Origin: Loxodes magnus
Taxonomy: Eukaryota; Ciliophora; Karyorelictea; Loxodida; Loxodidae
Assembly (NCBI GenBank): GCA_946699065.1
Contig: CAMPDV010000144.1
Coordinates: 372,001 to 436,000 of the forward strand
Length of the DNA: 64,000 nt
Direction of reading: 5' to 3'
Below the pieces are notes generated by a model. It was not told the origin of the DNA. It did no database searches and was given only the letters and a program-made list of their open reading frames with translations. Made by a program: the position numbers and the translations under genes. Each line of letters starts with the position of its first letter. Within the stretch, counting starts at the first letter, position 1. Shown here one piece after another: positions 12,663 through 24,900 of this stretch.

Positions 12663-12683
12663 ATCAGTAACTTTATGAAATTG

Positions 12684-12741
12684 TCAACATAAATGAACAT
12701 AAATTATTATGTTACTTTTCGCTGTTATATAACATAATTTT
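12684..12741 (-). repeat. Palindromic TTATGTTATA...TAACATAATAA element, copy 2 (reverse)
   Basis: Reverse-oriented copy, about 20 bp upstream of the A4 start; see 3678-3735. Confidence 0.6.
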
Positions 12742-12789
12742 TAGTTCTATTTTAAATTAAATTTTCAAGGTAAATTATTTAATTTTTTT

Positions 12790-13700
12790 GAATTAACAAT
12801 TAAGATTTTTAATATAACATTGTGGAATAATCTTTCTACCCTTTTGAGATAATCCGAAAAGCTTTGTTCATCTTTACTTGTCAACTAATTTATTAATATA
12901 GTTCTCTAAAAATGTATTTTTCACCTTTTTGATCCATTTTGATTTTTTAATATTTTGCTATTTCTTTTAATTTCGTTGTTATAGTAAACATATCCGCTAA
13001 AATGAATATACCAATATGAAGTTTTTAGAGCAAAAGGATCAAAAGAATTTTTAAATATAAATCTGCAAAGAGATCCTTTCTATGTAACTCCCTTCTTTCC
13101 ATTTTTATCTCCTTGTATGTCAATCTTAATGCTTGTTAAGTTAATAAAATGTTGAGTTTTAAATTTCCTTGGATAAGTTAAACGACTTTCCATATTTTTC
13201 CAAGCAAACAATTTATTCAGTACAGGCATAAAGTTTCTTTTGACTACTTATTACTTATTCCTTATTTTTTAGTTTTCAGTAGATTTTACCAATCTTCAAT
13301 GTCTAACTTATTATAACTTTGATTATCTCTAACTATAAATAAAGTTTTAAGATTTGCCAAACTAAATCTTGCATCTATCCAATTAGTTACAATGGAATAT
13401 TTCATATCTCCTATTTTAGAAATAGCAGAATCCTTTCACTTAAGTTAACCAGTTAATAAGTAGATGTTAATATGCTTTTTACTGAGTGATATACCTTTTT
13501 TCTTTTCTAAGGTTATATTAAAATGATGCTCTCAAAGTTTTCTTAGTTTATTCCACAGTAAAGTAAACTATCGAATTTAAAGTGTACCTAAAAGATAGAT
13601 AGTTTGATAGTTTTGCTTATTAATCTAATGGATAAATTTAAAATAATCTGCAAGAAGATACCGGCAAGAGAGTTTTTCCAGCTCCAAAAGTTAATAGCAT
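12790..13700 (-). CDS. Unidentified minus-strand gene
   Basis: Two long stretches read as convincing protein. From about 13650 to 13330 there is LLWNKLRKLWEHHFNITLEK (with a TGA as Trp), then SIVTNWIDARFSLANLKTLF and IVRDNQSYNKLDIEDW. From about 13250 to 12830, in a phase offset by two, there is RLTYPRKFKTQHFINL, then FIFKNSFDPFALKTSYWYIH and FSDYLKRVERLFHNVILK. A 29-nt GT...AG stretch after DIEDW would join the two phases, but this is unproven. I recognise no family. Start and end are approximate. It lies between A4 and the Gag-like copy at 13.8 kb. Confidence 0.45.
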
Positions 13701-13739
13701 CTAAGGAAGACTAGGACTAGAAAAAAGGCACTAAAAAGA

Positions 13740-14290
13740 GACATTTGATACTTAAGAAAAGATAAGAAAATAGGTTAAAACAGCATTCACTCGGAAATCT
13801 CTGACTTCATTACGAAATAATAGAAAATTGAAAAAAACTGCAACATCAAATCGATCAAAAAAGAACAAAGAAGAGATATGAATTAGTGAGTAAGATAAGG
13901 TTGATTAATGAATTCAATAAATATAACTAATGAATGCTTTTATTGTAATTCAGTTGCACATTTTTGAAGAAGAAGCAAGTAATTTAGTAACTTTAAAAAA
14001 GTATACTGAAAATAGCTAAGATAGAAGCAAGAAAAATGAAAAAATAGTAGTAAAGGAAACTAAAGAATTAGAGGAAAACTATTCTATGAAATGCTATGAT
14101 AAATATACATGGTAAAAGAAGACGTGTACTGATAGAGGAATGAAGGATCTTAAGAGATGTATTCAAGACGGAGAACGAGAGGTTAAAAAACATTTAAACT
14201 TTTATTTTTAATCTTTGGAATAATCTGGTGAGTGGCGAGAAAGAAGTTGAAAATCCTCCAAGAAAATAAAACGTTTAATTATCAATCAAT
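13740..14290 (+). pseudogene. Zinc-knuckle retroposon copy g1 (degraded)
   Basis: Recognised by its 3' portion: a knuckle-like remnant KCYDKYTWQKKTC near 14090 in which the second Cys and the His are lost, then the family's C-terminal signature SGEKEVENPPRK near 14235, matching SGKEVETPLR of the copy at 30 kb. Upstream is K/E-rich coiled coil. No direct repeats found. Not expected to be functional. Confidence 0.5.
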
Positions 14291-15230
14291 CAATCTTTTA
14301 TTAGTTATAGTAAATCTGGTTAAGAAAATCTTAATTTTAATCACCAGTGAGATTTATTATGAAAATATACTCAGTATGTGGCAGTAATACTAATAAGATA
14401 TAATTTAGATTCAAGCCAGAAATTAAAAAAATAAAAACAGAATGAAAGATTAAATTTAAGTAAAAAGATTAAATGAGCTTCATAATAAAATTCTATACGA
14501 GAGTATTTAAGAGAACTATAAAGTTATGAATTTATAGAAAGATAAAGAATAAAGCTTTATAACCAATGATGCTCAATTGTACCAATAATAATATAAATCT
14601 AGAAGTATATATTTAGTTCTAAACTACTTCAATTAACTTATTTTGTTGGATATTACCAAAGGCAAGAAAATCCTCCTCTAATAGGATTATCACATTTTAG
14701 TATATTTAAAAACGTCAGAAAAATTTGACTATGATTCAAGTCCAACAAAATTTGTATTAGAAGCCATAATTAGCATCTTGTTATATATAATAAGAAATAT
14801 CTTAGTTCATAATGATAAAAGGAATTACATTAATAGTGCTATAATAGCTAAAGCATGAAGATAATTTAAAAGGATGTGATTAATTAAGGTATATTTATTA
14901 AGGAAATAGTAATGTAAATAGAATTTAATGCTACATATTAAAATGTATAACTCAAATAATAACTACTTCCAATATTTTAGTCTACTCTTTTTTTAATGGG
15001 AGCGCTTAAGTATTTCTTTAAATTTGTAATAAGGAAGCTAGTTTTAGCAATGGAGATAAATATAGGGGAAAGTGTGAGTAAGGGAAAGGAAGTTTTTATT
15101 ACGCTAAAGGAGTTGTATATGATGGTTAACGACTAATGATTTTTAACGTTGAATTAGATTCTATTGATAAATTATAAGAAGTAAATGAAAAGTAGATAAA
15201 AGAGGGAAAAAAGTAATAACTGTATAACTT
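14291..15230 (+). pseudogene. Fragment with MORN-like repeats
   Basis: Most of this stretch is ambiguous AT-rich sequence, but around 15050-15150 one plus frame reads NGDKYRGKCEQGKGSFYYAK followed by GVVYDGQ, the Y-x-G-x-x-x-x-G-x-G-x-x-x-Y pattern of MORN repeats. The upstream frame is open for several hundred bases without a domain I can name. It lies just before the B1 remnant. Probably a piece of a MORN gene related to the one at 55 kb. Confidence 0.4.
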
Positions 15231-15770
15231 GAAACTATCTTAACTATTACTAAATTAAATGATGATAATATACATAAAAATATTGAGAAAAATAATATTC
15301 ATCATATTTATACTATTGAGATATAGTGTGAGAGTTATTTACTACAGATGAATGAAACATTAAAGCTTTAAATCTGAGACTAACTAGTATGAAATATTGA
15401 TCAGCAAGCTTAGTAATTTTTAAATGTAGATGGCCACCTTTAGTAGTAGAAAAAGAGATTCAATCCTAATAAATTTCGTCTTGATATATTTTATCTGAAG
15501 AATATACAGTTGCTCTAACTCTAGTTATTGTAAAAGTAGTTTATTGTCATTAAAAATTTAGTTTGGGTAAGATTATTAGAAAGAGTTCTAACCTGCAAAA
15601 GTGAAAGAACTTAGTACTAGTATCGATGCAGGCGACTTAATTTGGTATTATTTTAATAATTTTATTGGCTCTTTATATTCCTATATGCTATAAAAGAAGC
15701 TGTAAACAAGCGTGACTATTAACATTATAGTGGAATGCTAAATATTATAAACATTTTCCTTGCCTTTTCG
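15230..15770 (+). pseudogene. B1: 5' part of an interrupted B-type C-terminal region
   Basis: The end of a coiled coil (near 15250) is followed by a 20-nt GTGAGAGTTATTTACTACAG stretch at the position of the B2/B4 penultimate intron, then the family's 17-nt intron GTAATTTTTAAATGTAG at 15413-15429, then the C-terminal domain start (QKKRFNPNKF). A one-base deletion near 15485 relative to B2 shifts the frame. Similarity stops near 15770, inside the domain, and resumes near 18225: about 2.4 kb of other sequence lies in between. Confidence 0.65.
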
Positions 15771-16216
15771 CATCCAAAATAGAATATGGCTCTGAAGTAA
15801 TCTTGTGTACAATTCCTTGCGGCATAAAAAAAATTTATATCCAAAAAAGTAAAGAAAAGTAGCAAGGTAAGCATTATAAAGTCAAAATCTTCATTAAATG
15901 AATCTTACTTTATAGATCTGAATTAATTGCCTTTTGAATTTTATATAGCATTTAAATACTTTAAATTCTACATTTAGCTATAAGCAGAATCTTCATAAAC
16001 CATGAATCAGACATAGCATTCCTTTGCAATAAACCAAAATATGACTACCTTAAATAGTTAAAAAAGTAAGAAAAATTGACATAACACTTTAAGGGTGTAA
16101 GTGTTGCTAGAGAGTCTTTCATATTATATATAAAATGCTATCTAAGAAATAGCAAATCCTTCCAGCAAAGTCTTATAACTCTTAGCAGGGTGTGACTACA
16201 AATTTTACCTCCTTAG

Positions 16217-16995
16217 ATGGAGAATAAAGAATTAATGAAGTCTATCAGGGAATTTTATTGACGAACTAATGATTTAATCAACTCTATAAAAATTTTAATT
16301 TCGGAAGGTTCTGCTTTACGAAAGGAATTAGCTTTAAACCCGTTCCTGTAGCAAATTTAAGGAAGAATCTCATAGATATAATAGATTACAAAGGAAATGT
16401 AAAATTCTAGAAATAAAAGCAGAACAACCCTAATAATTCAACGATTATATGGATATAGAATGATAACCTCCAACTTAAGAGATTTTCTATCGGAGAACAA
16501 TGTTATATTTATGGCAGAGAAAACCCAAACAAATTTGAAGTGAGAACATTTAATTAACCTTTGACTTCCATTTCATAATTAACCAAATAAAGGTAAAAAT
16601 CGCGTTAATTAATTATTATTATTGAAATAAAGCTAATCAAAAATTTTACCTAGAGACATTTGGCAGAATGAATAAAATACCAACTGCAAACCTTTATTTG
16701 GAGACAAATATACAAGAACGCAATTATATTCATTTATAATAAACTACTTAAAATAAAAAAATGATTAGAGAAATAGTCTCCAATTATAAGCTTAGAACAT
16801 TTTCTTACGATTTCCAATTAAATTTACAATAAAGTCATTATAAAATTATGCACTCTCAAATGTATATTTGCTGGAACATGGAATCTTTTATCCAAATATA
16901 GTAGTGTGAAGCTTTTCAAGAGATATTAAAGAATTTAAAACTTATGATATAATTAAATTCTTATCCTATTATCAAAAATATAATAATAATAATAC
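16217..16995 (+). pseudogene. Family C coiled-coil gene, plus-strand copy
   Basis: ATG 16217 opens MENKELMKSIREFYWRTNDL (TGA as Trp) and continues ALRKELALNPFLQQIQGRIS and then YGYRMITSNLRDFLSENN. This aligns residue by residue with the minus-strand gene at 45356-43390 (RTKDLIKTMEILKMENSTLQ, then ELAQNSSLQQIQVRIS and GYRIINSNIRD). Conservation of frame in the two copies confirms the reading. Further on, in a phase offset by one, FYLETFGRMNKIPTANLYLE matches the C-terminal half of the other copy loosely. It lies within the 2.4-kb insertion in B1. No known family. Confidence 0.55.
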
Positions 16996-17990
16996 TATTA
17001 ATTTATGTTTTCTGTTTTAGAGATTTTCAACCCCGTAAATAGCACAGTAGTTAATGCTCTCTGCTGTTAAATATAAAAGCTTGGGTCGCCCAATTTTAGC
17101 GAGATTGGGAACTCGTGTTTCTTCAGGCTTTCCTTCCTTTTACTTGCATTTGTTCCATCTTGATCTTGTATATTGAGCCATACGGGTTAAAATACATTCT
17201 TTTCATTCTGGCTTCTTCTTTTTTCTTTTTTTACTCTTTTATCCAATATTTTCTTTATTTCTATTAAATTTCCAACACTTCCAAAAAAAATGTCATACGC
17301 TTCCACAGCAGAAACATTTCTTTTTGATTTTTAATTATTTTCCTTGATGTGTTTGCTCTTTTAGGCTTCAATTTCCATTTTTATAGCTCCAGTTTCGCTT
17401 TGCTCTTTCTCAAATGTTTACAATTTAACTTCTATTTTTCCGAGTCTTTTGTCCAGTTCAATCTGTTTCTTAAGTTAATTTTAGGATTAGCTATTCTAAC
17501 TTTGTGATATGTTTCAAAATGTTCTTATCTCTCTTTCCTAGGACATGAATCCTGTCTCTATTCCTTCTGCTGGTTTAAATCGTTGCATTAGCTTCTCATT
17601 GTCCTTCCTTAGCTTTTTGGCCTCTTTCTGGAGGTTTAATGCAATTTTAATGAGCTGTTCCATGTCGTCTTTTTTTAGAAGGGTTAAACTATGATACTTC
17701 TGGTGCAAGCAGACTTCACCTGTATTCTAGGTTTCTCCTCCGACATTGGAGTAAGCATATGAGTGCTTTTCTGAGTCTATTTCCGTTCTTCGTAGTTCTA
17801 TTAAATTCCAGGTTACTAATATTATTAAGAAAAGGGTTAAAGTTAAGTGTAAGAAGACTGCCCGATATTTGCTTCCGGTTTTCTCTCCTTCTTCAAGAAG
17901 GTGGTATAGAAACCCTTTTTGAAGCCTTCCATTTTTTTATAATCAAAAATATCAACATAATTTCAAAGTAAAAGCTTTAGTATATTGACT
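16996..17990 (-). pseudogene. Zinc-knuckle retroposon copy g2, minus strand
   Basis: Read on the minus strand: coiled coil LQKEAKKLRKDNEKLMQRFK near 17600, then a complete CCHC zinc knuckle (about 17320-17276) C-F-C-C-G-S-V-W-H-F-F-W-K-C, with TGA as the Trp before His, then a degraded C-terminal tail near 17030 (Y-G-V-E-N). The C-x2-C-x4-H-x4-C spacing is exact, typical of Gag-like nucleic-acid chaperones. Phase changes between coiled coil and knuckle suggest decay. Lies beside the family-C copy inside the B1 insertion. Confidence 0.6.
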
Positions 17991-18224
17991 TAAAAATTAA
18001 AAATGAATTGATACTCTTGAAAAATATAATGAACTGCTAAAGGAAATAAAGCTTTATTTAGACGACTTTAACAGAGATGCAGAAGAAGATGAAAAACGAG
18101 AAGATAGAAATAACAATGAAAGAATGAATAACAACTAGAGGGAAGTAAATGAAATAGATAAGCAAGAAATATTTCAAGAAGTTTGGTGCAACTATTGGTA
18201 AAACTAGATTATTTCTATATAAAA

Positions 18225-18431
18225 TTATAGATTAGTAATTATAAGATACTAATATATTAATAAATATGCTTATAATCTACAAAATCAAATAATATTTAAG
18301 TTTAGCTAAAAAACGAAATAAAAAGTGATATGGAAGACTCTTTCTTGTAGAAGGGCTATTTTGTTGGAATATCTTTATGTAATATTCAAGAAAAAGTAAA
18401 GCTAAAGAATGTTGTAATTGCTGAAGCTTGA
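18225..18431 (+). pseudogene. B1: 3' part of the interrupted C-terminal domain
   Basis: Similarity to B3 resumes near 18225 and reads DMEDSFLQKGYFVGISLCNI, then VKLKNVVIAEA and TGA 18429-18431, corresponding to DMEDSFQQKNYFVGIS...VTRA-TGA of B3. A short indel upstream of D-M-E-D offsets the phase. Together with 15230-15770 this is one gene split by other DNA. Confidence 0.65.
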
Positions 18432-19840
18432 ATTCTTTGAGTAGATGTTGCAAACTATCTTACTTTCATTACTTTGAAATCTATCTCTTAGCTTTTCCCC
18501 TTTTTTCTTTATCTGTTCTAGTTTTGGTAATCTATTATTTATTTAATGCTCTAAATTCATATGATTCGCATATTTATATTAACCATTATTTTATATTTAA
18601 ATGATTTTAGATGGAATGCTTGTCTAGCCAGGAAGTCAGTTACTTGAAATTTCACTTTTTATAAAGAAAATTTTAGTCGCTAAAGAGTTCTATGCTGAAT
18701 ATTTTATAATGTTTGAATAAATCCTAGAAAAGTGGTGGAAGAACGTAAAATTATGCTTCTTTTAATTTCAAAAATAATTAAAATAATATAATTAAGAACA
18801 TATAAGCAAAAGAAAGGATTAAGAATTTACCCATCAATAGATACTAAGGGAAGAAATATTGAAATAACAAAAGAAAGACATAAACTGATAAAACGATGTA
18901 ACGAAATATAATTTTAGATTAACATATGTAATAAATAGATTAGCTAAAAATAAACTTATTTCAAACTAGAAATATATAAATTACAATATAATCAAATCAT
19001 AAGAACTGAGTAAGATATACTTGTTTAAGAGTAAATAAAGGAAATTTATAAAATATATGAACTGCTAATAAATTAATTAAGTAGTTCTATAATAAGGTAA
19101 AAGACTTTATAAAAGGTTGGAAATATGTATCGTTAATTTTTAAAAATAAACAATTAAAAGAAGTAAGCAAGATTAATTTATCAATCGACTAGATATCAAA
19201 ATTTCTACCAGTTAGTTAATAAAAAGGTAACTTAGTAATTAGCGTCTGGAAATAAAAGCTTATAAAGTATATTTAAGATATCTTTCTTAGTAGTAACGGA
19301 TTAGAAAGAGATTTATTTTAAAGCTATAAAAATTCTAGAAAATGAATAGGAAATTTATGAACTTCAAGTGACTAAATTAGCAATAAAAGACCTTTTAATC
19401 TAGATCTTAAAATAAAAGCATGTAAGCTGTTAAATTGCAAATTATAAATTTAAGAAATTAGTTATTGTTTTGTTGAGTGACTTAATTCATAAAGAAAAGC
19501 AAGGTATTATCATCTTAAATTCCAGTCGAATTATTTTTTATAATGGTAATTCAGGCGCTAAAAATACAAATTTTTTTAATTTAAGCATGTGGCATTTTTT
19601 ATATTTGATCATTACTAAGTGATTTTTGATCATTAAGCATATCGAATAACACTGCTTCTAAATTATGGAGATTTAAATATTGACATAATCTCATTAAGAG
19701 TGACTATCTTATGATGGTTTCAAAAAACTTTAATAGTTCCCTATAGTTTAACCTAATTTATGAGCTAATTGACTTTGTAGTTTGATAGATCTTTCTCTGA
19801 TTAAAGTCTAGCATTTTTCTACCTTCGTAGTATCTATTAA
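18432..19840. repeat. Block downstream of B1 shared with the flanks of B2 and B4
   Basis: About 19020-19400 matches 30170-30560 and 52140-52560 (shared islands such as AAAGGTAACTTAGTAATT and GAAAGAGATTTA), and 19560-19830 matches 30780-31070. Three copies at the same distance 3' of a B gene indicate duplication of whole segments. No coding frame is consistently conserved by eye. Confidence 0.5.
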
Positions 19841-19849
19841 AACGCGTGT

Positions 19850-20757
19850 ATGGAAGATAAGATTAAGTTATTCAATGAGAATGTATATGAAAATGAAAAT
19901 TTGAAAGATCAAAAATAGAAGCGGGACTAGAACCTTATGTAAGGGGATGAGAACATAATAAATTTTAAGTATCTAATATTGTTTAATAAATCAAAAGAAT
20001 CTTCTTAATGATATCATTTATATATACAATAATAAAATTACCAATCTATGAGATTATCATAGTATTAATATGCTAAAAAGCTCAGAATTTTGGACTGCCA
20101 GAAGTCAAAAAGTGCAAACCACTATATACTCACGATAAATTATGTTTGAGATTGATCTTCTTCACATAATCTTTAAACAGTCCCAAGCCAACATTGAAAC
20201 GGCAGACAAATGCTGATATTGTGAAAGGTTAGAATCAAATTGTCCTTATTGCAGCCTTAATTCCTGGAATTATTAAATAGACACATCACCTCATGAAAAA
20301 ATCCAAAGGAAGCAATTAGCTAAAGTAATAACTTGGAATTTGACTCTTTGTGATATTCCCCTTCGATGCTAAATTTAATTATTCATTATACATACATAAT
20401 TAAAAATTAAAGTTTTACTATATAATTGAGATATTTCTACCTTTTTCTCATCAACTTCCAGAAGTACCTAGAATTTCAAATTAAATGTCTAGAGATATTA
20501 AAATCTGATTCGTATATATCTTGGAACATAAGAAAATAGAGATCAAAATGGAAGTAGCTTACGATTTTAATATAAAATAGCTAGTTGAAAATAAAAAAAA
20601 TAAATGGATATGTGACAAAGTAGTAGAATAAAATCTTATGAAAGAAGACTGGAAAGAATATGAGGAAATTCATCCTAAAATATAAGACTTCAATCATATC
20701 CAAGTTTTTAATGACATTTTTATTAGATAAATCAGTAATGATTCAATTAAAGGATGA
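19850..20757 (+). CDS. Zinc-motif protein (C-W-Y-C ... C-P-Y-C)
   Basis: One plus frame reads SINMLKSSEFWTARSQKVQ, then MFEIDLLHIIFKQSQANIE and DKCWYCERLESNCPYCSLNS: two CxxC pairs seven residues apart (Cys codons at 20211, 20220, 20241 and 20250), with the Trp of the first pair encoded by TGA. This pattern suggests a small zinc ribbon or rubredoxin-like knuckle. The C-terminal part (KKNKWICDKVVEQNLMKEDW, then EEIHPKIQDFNHIQVFNDIF) ends at TGA 20755-20757 in a phase offset by one, so an intron or a frameshift lies near 20350-20540. The start is uncertain (ATG 19851 begins MEDKIKLFNENV in another phase). Function unknown. Confidence 0.5.
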
Positions 20758-20864
20758 GAATTAAATAACCTGTATTTAATTAAAATAATTTAATTGAAGG
20801 CTTTTTTAGAACTAAAAGGCAATAATTCATACTTTTTTATCAAAAATAATATTAGATGGATAAA

Positions 20865-21180
20865 TTAAATGAAGATGAATAATTAAAAAATAATGGTGGG
20901 AACTAAAATTGATATTTCGATCATATTTTCTAGTTTTATAGATAAAAAAAATTTCTATTCTGTCGCTGAGAAGGCCTCTGGCTAGAGTAAATCCCTGAAA
21001 GAGAATTAAATCTTTTTGGTTATAAACTCTTGCTAGCAGATTGAAGCTCGTCATCTCACAGTATGGAGCTTCCTGTTGAAACTTATTGGATTAAGCAACA
21101 GGATATCCACGTCATGTGCTTTAAGGATGTGCATTGTGTTATTTAATTGAAAAGGAATTTCCAGTCTATAGAAATATTTT
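20865..21180. repeat. Conserved block, copy 1 (pair with 36260-36570)
   Basis: Aligns with the GC-richer block at 36.3 kb almost without gaps over parts of its length; shared strings include CTGTCGCTGAGAA and CAACAGGATATCC. Could be the remnant of a gene or a structured RNA. The two minus-strand translations show only weak similarity. Confidence 0.5.
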
Positions 21181-21199
21181 AAAATGATTTAATTAAAAA

Positions 21200-21850
21200 A
21201 TTAAATTTAAATGATGATGATTTCTGAGTATTTTCAACCTCTTTCCTGTCTAATTTTTTATTACTTCAGAGGGTAAGATAAAAACTTAACTGTTTCTACT
21301 GCTTCTATTCTTGCTTTGAAAATATTTTTTGAGATTTACAATTCCCTTGATAATACTTGCCGTTTTTTGTTTATAAATGTTTCCTATCGTAGCAAAGTAT
21401 AATTTCTCTCTCTTTTTTATCTTACTATTATTTCCTCTTTATTTTTATCTATTTCCTTTAATTCTTCCAATGTTCTTAATTGTATTATAGAAATTGCCCG
21501 AACCTTCTTCAAAAGTATATTTTTGAATTTCAGTAATAGCATCTTTTCACTATTTTTAGTCTTTGCTATTAAGTTCTTTGCTCCTCAAATATCATTATAT
21601 CATTTCTTTATTCCTTTTTAGTCTTATCTGTTGTTCTGTTGTGAAATCATAGTTTCCTAATAAATAATATTCTATTTCTATTACTTCAGTTTTTCTTCAG
21701 AAATGGAGTCTTAGCTTATTAGGTACTCTTTCCAAGTTTCTTTTTATCCTACCTTTTTAAGATGTTACTAACTCCTACTTTTTAAATTTGCTGATTCTCT
21801 TTCGAACACCTTTTTCCTTTTTCCCAGTAATAAAAATACTATTTATCTAG
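21200..21850 (-). pseudogene. Zinc-knuckle retroposon copy g9, minus strand
   Basis: Minus-strand sequence ends near 21225 with DRKEVENTQKSSS, the same C-terminal signature as SGKEVETPLRTSS at 30 kb. Upstream the minus strand is A-rich and coiled-coil-like. The knuckle cysteines could not be placed with confidence, so this is a decayed copy. Confidence 0.45.
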
Positions 21851-23110
21851 ATTAAGAAAAAGTAGTTATAGGAGCTATTTCTAATGTTTAAACACTGAAA
21901 GTAATTAAAATATAGAGCTTAGTTTTTCATTTTTGATATATAATGCTTTAAGCATTAGTAAATAGATAAAATTATTGAAACTAAGCAAGCACTATTAAGT
22001 AGAAATACTCTAATAATAGTTAAAATACATGCTATTAGATATATATACCCCTTTGCTTTTATTTAATACTTTTACTACAATAAAGTGTTGTGAAAATAGA
22101 TATTGAAATAAGGATATTATGCAGATGGAGGCAAACTGGAAATAAAATGGAGTTTATATAAACTTATTAATATAGCTATTAAGCTACAGATCTAGAATAT
22201 CAATGTTTAAATTAAAAGACAAACTTTGTATTTAGAAGCAAAAATAGATAGCATATTAAGCAAAATAAATTTGAATATAAATGTTATTTTTACTGGGAGT
22301 TAAATGCAACTTAAAATGCTTATGGATACAGTAGGAAGAAAAAATAATGATTATTTATGTAAAAACTCTCCTTACATCTAGAAGAGCTATAATTAAACAA
22401 AAGTAGGATTTAGCAACTAAATCGTGAAAAGCAGTCTAATAAATCTCTTATGCTTTATTTAATTACTTAATATGAAAACTAATCTAATATAAATAAATAC
22501 CTTTCTTTATAGTAAAAAGGATTTTATCTTATAAATAACTAGCTTTTATGTATATTACTTCTATAAGTAAACATCATTTGGTTATAAAGTTTTATTTTTA
22601 TATTCTTACAGGTTCATTACGTGTATGGCACGTTTTTAATAATCACATATAAAACTTTGTTTAGGAAGATCATTCAATTTCGTTTCATAAGTTCTGATGT
22701 ATTTTTAGTTTTTTATTTCCAGGTTTAATCTAAATTATCTCTTATAAGTAATACATCCATTTTCTGAGTACAGTCTCATGATAATTCTCACTGATGATCT
22801 ATATTTATATTTTAGCCAGACTACTTGCAACTAGCAGGCTTATAAGTAATTTATCGTATTATCTATTTCCATGACAATCATTAACTTAGATAAATTGTTT
22901 TTCTATACGATAAACTAGGAATGATTTGAGAACATTGCTTCTTATAAAGTATTAGTAAAAAGGGAGATATGTGCACTAAGAAAAAAATAGATTTATATTT
23001 GTCTCTCTATTAGACTAAATGAAAGGATTCTGTTGCTTTGTAAATAGGAGACGCAGAATATTTCTGTGCAGCTAGTTTGATGTATGCAGATTTAAGCTTT
23101 TATACCTTAA
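21830..23110. repeat. Diverged segmental duplicate of 34970-36870
   Basis: Three stretches match in the same order: 21830-22030 with 34970-35180, 22140-22300 with 35280-35470, and 22900-23110 with 36680-36870, with the conserved blocks at 20.9 and 36.3 kb in a different relative position. AT-rich; no gene supported. Confidence 0.5.
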
Positions 23111-23243
23111 AACCTTATTTATAGTAAAAGATAATAAAAGCTATGATAAGCTAAAGATTGAAGATTGCCAAAAATAGAGGAAAATAATAGAAACTAGGTA
23201 TAAGTAATCAAGAAGTATTCTAAGTATAAATAAATATGATTAT

Positions 23244-23625
23244 AGAGCATGTAGTACCTTGTTGATGAACAGCTCTCTTAATATTAATATTAAAAAAGTG
23301 TTCTCATACTTCATTTTGTCATTCCAGCAGTACAATGAGTCATTTCAGCTTCTCCAAATAGGGAATCTACTATTAAAAATTATTCTTAAGGCTTCAACCA
23401 AAAGCTCAAGTCTTCTTGAATAAGATCCAAACAGAAATAGCAATTAAATCATTTTCAGACCCGCCAGTCAAACGTTCATACTGCTAGCGAGAATCCTCAA
23501 ACATGTTAGAATTGTCACTTCCTAGCTTGTCCACCCTTATTCGTGGTAGCATCTAGTGCGAGATTACTTGCAATGCAGTATAAACTGCTCCAGATTATCC
23601 AGACCGCAGTCAGCATCCATATTTT
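23244..23625 (+). repeat. Candidate structured-RNA repeat, copy 2
   Basis: Closest relative of 7351-7741, sharing blocks such as CTTCTTGAATAAGATC, CATACTGCTAG and GCATCTAGTGCGAGATTA. It has AGAGC/GCTCT at its start and GCAGT-ATAA-ACTGC near its end, both still able to pair. Confidence 0.5.
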
Positions 23626-24120
23626 ATACAATAAATAAATTATCTACCTAAGAAAAAAACGTGTAAAGCTCATTAACTTATCCCATCAAAGCATGAGAAT
23701 CAGCTAACTATTTAAAAGACAAATATTGAGATTGACTTACTAAATAGAAAAGCATGAAAGTGGGAAATAAGAGCAATAAGCTACAAAGTTAGATCCTCTT
23801 GAAGGTTCATACTTAATATATTCTATTGCTCCTTTTCTCATTTAACTTAATATTAGTACAATCACTTTAGTGGATATATTACTATAATAGTTAAAATTAA
23901 AAGTAACAGCAGAAGATTAAAAAGAAAAACAGTAATAAAAGGTCGAAGATAATATAAAGAGACTTTTGCAAAGATAGTTAATAAAATTAAGCAAAAAAGT
24001 TAAATTTTAAGTCAAAAACAGTAAAAAACTATTCTCAAAAGTCTGATTTCTAAAAGCTTAGTTGCTAATTCAAGAATTAAATAGTCAGCTCCAAACCCCA
24101 AGTTAAATAAAAGTAAAAAA

Positions 24121-24180
24121 ATTATGTTATACAAAAGCAAAATGTAAAGCATAATAATTTTATGATCATTTTATATTGAT
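24121..24180 (+). repeat. Palindromic TTATGTTATA element, copy 3
   Basis: ATTATGTTATACAAAAGC followed by the degraded inverse arm, about 150 bp upstream of the A2 remnant. Confidence 0.55.
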
Positions 24181-24329
24181 AATCTAATAAAATTAGCAGA
24201 TATGAACAAATGAAGATAATTATTAAGAAAACACTTAAGATATTTTTTTAGTGTTTTTGTAAGTGCTTTATTTAATTTCTTTTATTAAGTTATTGATTAG
24301 TTCATATAGGATAGTTAGAAATTAAGAAA

Positions 24330-24900
24330 TTAGATGAGCAAATTTCAAAAAGATTAGGTAGAGAACTTCAATCCCTTTTAGAAAAGTACCTTATTTTCAC
24401 ATATTTCTTGCCTTTCTTTATATCAAATCGATTAAAAGAGAAAAAAATTTACCAGTTTGATTGAAAAAATTTTTTGAGGAAGGAATTATATCAAAAACTA
24501 GATAAAATATATTAGTTCATATCTACTTCAATTTCAATTAGATAAAAGCTTAAAGGAGAGCTAGTTAAGAAAGTCGAATAAAACTAGTTTGAATGCAAAC
24601 TTAATAGATTAAACTATTTAAGTGCTATATGCTGTTAACTTTTTACGATAAACATAGGTATATCATAGCATCTATTTATATGGTTCATACCTATTCTTTT
24701 CTAAAGTAGCTTTATTCAAAGGTTGTCTAATTTACATCAGTAAGTTATAGCAAATAGGTATAATAGTAGATATGGAAATAAATTCTATACTTTTAAACTT
24801 TTGGACCAATATTTATATAGCACGTTTAAGTAAATCAAATTTTCTATCAATTTTTATAACTAAATCCAAAATTAAGCCTTAGATCTAAGGTTATTTATCC
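24330..24900 (+). pseudogene. A2: A-type remnant with its middle deleted
   Basis: KLDEQISKRLGRELQSLLEK and a hydrophobic helix (YLIFTYFLPFF) are followed by DKSLKESQLRKS, equivalent to DKSLKESLLREQ of A1, and then directly by sequence equivalent to the A1 region at 5895-5925. The coiled coil and 57-bp repeats of A1 are missing and the C-terminal domain is only faintly recognisable. Followed by B2, keeping the A-to-B order. Confidence 0.5.

Noticed and set aside
16217..16550. Alternative frame resembling an OB-fold telomere-binding protein
   Set aside because: The resemblance was weak, and the paralogue at 45 kb supports the other frame (MENKELMKSIREF).
17031..17105. tRNA-Asn-like segment (TAGCACAGTAG box-A match and a CTGTTAA anticodon-like loop)
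   Set aside because: No T-arm or acceptor stem can be formed, and the stretch is better explained as the degraded minus-strand C-terminus of zinc-knuckle copy g2.
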